7,070 bases of DNA from an uncultured Pseudomonas sp. GTDB lineage: Bacteria; Pseudomonadota; Gammaproteobacteria; Pseudomonadales; Pseudomonadaceae. Both the position numbers and the translations under genes were made by a program. The stretch is taken from assembly GCA_946886875.1 (NCBI GenBank), contig CAMPJN010000192.1, positions 1 through 7,070 on the forward strand, read 5' to 3'. This document shows, piece after piece, positions 6,552 to 7,070 of the stretch. Below the pieces are notes generated by a model. It did no database searches, was not told the origin of the DNA, and saw nothing but the letters and a program-made list of their open reading frames with translations. Position 1 is the first letter of the stretch, and every line of letters starts with the position of its first letter.

Positions 6552-6968
6552 CAGGGATCGCATAACAAATTCCGAGCCGAGCCGGAAACGCATGCACCAA
6601 AACAACGCACCCCCGCGTCACTTCGCGCACCCTATTGTTTCCTACCGTAATAGCGACGTCATACAGGTTACATACCAACCAGCTTGCACCACACAAAACC
6701 CACCTCAAACGCCCCAATCAATCGCTTGTTCAAACTCCTGCGAAGTTGCTAGCAAATCGTTAACCGAGGGCTTGAACTACCTATACACACTGGATAAAAC
6801 CCCCGGGGCAGAACAGCCGAACCAGGCGAAAATCAACAAATAAACAACACAAGGCATTTTGAGCACGAATTTTGCCTTAAGCTATGGGCGGGCCTGCATG
6901 CAGCGCAGTCAGGCCAGCAAAACCGGATTCCCCTAGCGAAACCCCGTTGGCGTTAGCGGCCGCAAGTG

Positions 6969-7011
6969 AAAATCTACAAAATTGCGACATTCTTTTTCAT
7001 TCTTTGCGACA
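6969..7011 (-). promoter_or_regulatory. Candidate ArgR operator (two tandem half-sites)
   Basis: On the minus strand two direct copies of TGTCGCAA lie 22 bp apart (7011-7004 and 6989-6982). The Pseudomonas ArgR half-site is, from published work I recall, TGTCGC-N8-AA-N5, usually in tandem. The first copy fits it fully, with AA at 6997-6996. The second has AG in place of AA. ArgR is known to activate oprD in P. aeruginosa in response to arginine, which agrees with the expected neighbour. The spacing is one base longer than two abutting 21-bp half-sites. Confidence 0.55.
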
Positions 7012-7025
7012 CGATGAGAAAGAAT
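6989..7025. repeat. 12-bp near-perfect inverted repeat overlapping the ArgR-like site
   Basis: ATTCTTTTTCAT (6989-7000) and ATGAGAAAGAAT (7014-7025) pair at 11 of 12 positions across a 13-bp spacer. Arm centres are about 25 bp apart. It could be an operator for a dimeric regulator or a hairpin; no T run follows, so it is not a terminator. Confidence 0.6.
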
Positions 7026-7070
7026 CGGTAATGAATAGATTGCAACTATCGCCAATAAAGGCTGCGTGCT

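Larger units (their letters stand above)
6552..7070. other. Intergenic region without a credible gene; probable upstream region of an oprD-type porin gene
   Basis: No reading frame here has a ribosome site or recognisable protein sequence. An open frame from 6538 to 6843 on the plus strand gives a low-complexity Pro/Asn/Gln-rich product and looks accidental. The region is richer in A and T than the neighbouring genes. It holds an imperfect -24/-12-like sequence (6861-6876), a perfect 10-bp palindrome CTGCATGCAG (6894-6903) inside a 6-bp inverted repeat (GGCCTG 6891-6896 with CAGGCC 6910-6915), and the ArgR-like tandem site. By conserved order in Pseudomonas, oprD should begin to the right of the window on the plus strand; this is inference. 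Confidence 0.55.

Noticed and set aside
6538..6843. Open frame of 101 codons on the plus strand between HIT and the right edge
   Set aside because: It has no ribosome site, no recognisable domain and an irregular Pro/Asn/Gln-rich composition, and it lies in what looks like regulatory DNA.
6851..6878. Short inverted repeat AAGGCA / TGCCTT as a terminator
   Set aside because: The stem is only 6 bp with a 16-nt loop and no T run on either strand.

Overview
The window looks like a piece of a Pseudomonas chromosome of moderate GC content. The evidence is a Pseudomonas-type AspRS, a SlyX ending in PPPHY, a membrane-anchored cold-shock protein, and the gene order. From memory, P. aeruginosa PAO1 has the order aspS - Dps-like - cold-shock protein - slyX - HIT - oprD (about PA0963 down to PA0958), and P. 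putida has a similar one. The same backbone is seen here, but three genes not in my recollection of the PAO1 order sit within it: an Hpt/HD-GYP-like protein, a short-chain dehydrogenase, and a GGDEF diguanylate cyclase.

Layout. Positions 1-1025 (minus) hold the first 341 codons of aspS, cut by the window edge. A 220-bp divergent intergenic region (1026-1245) carries a good aspS promoter on the minus strand and a stationary-phase-like -10 on the plus strand. A plus-strand block follows: Hpt/degenerate HD-GYP (1246-2364), an SDR oxidoreductase 39 bp downstream (2404-3222, probably the same transcript), a Dps/ferritin-like protein (3332-3802) with its own intrinsic terminator, a GGDEF protein (3909-4976), and a four-helix membrane protein with a C-terminal cold-shock domain (5146-5748). 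A strong bidirectional terminator (5764-5803) separates this block from the minus-strand pair HIT (6490-6065) and slyX (6055-5855). The last 580 bp have no credible gene. They contain a tandem match to the Pseudomonas ArgR operator, which with the synteny suggests that an oprD-family porin gene starts on the plus strand just beyond position 7070.

How the genes may fit together. The themes are translation (AspRS), starvation/oxidative stress (Dps), cold/RNA chaperoning (membrane CSD protein) and cyclic-di-GMP signalling. The GGDEF protein has a complete GGEEF active site but no RxxD inhibitory site. The Hpt/HD-GYP-like protein keeps the HD and GYP landmarks but has lost several metal/catalytic positions, so it may be a signalling adaptor rather than a phosphodiesterase. 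Both c-di-GMP-related genes have a TCTAtrCT-type -10 in the right place, suggesting shared RpoS-type expression around the dps gene. This regulatory link is inference.

I found no mobile element, CRISPR array, tRNA or rRNA. The most unusual items are the Hpt/degenerate HD-GYP fusion, the membrane-tethered cold-shock domain with a probable long leader RNA, and the regulatory DNA at 6969-7025.
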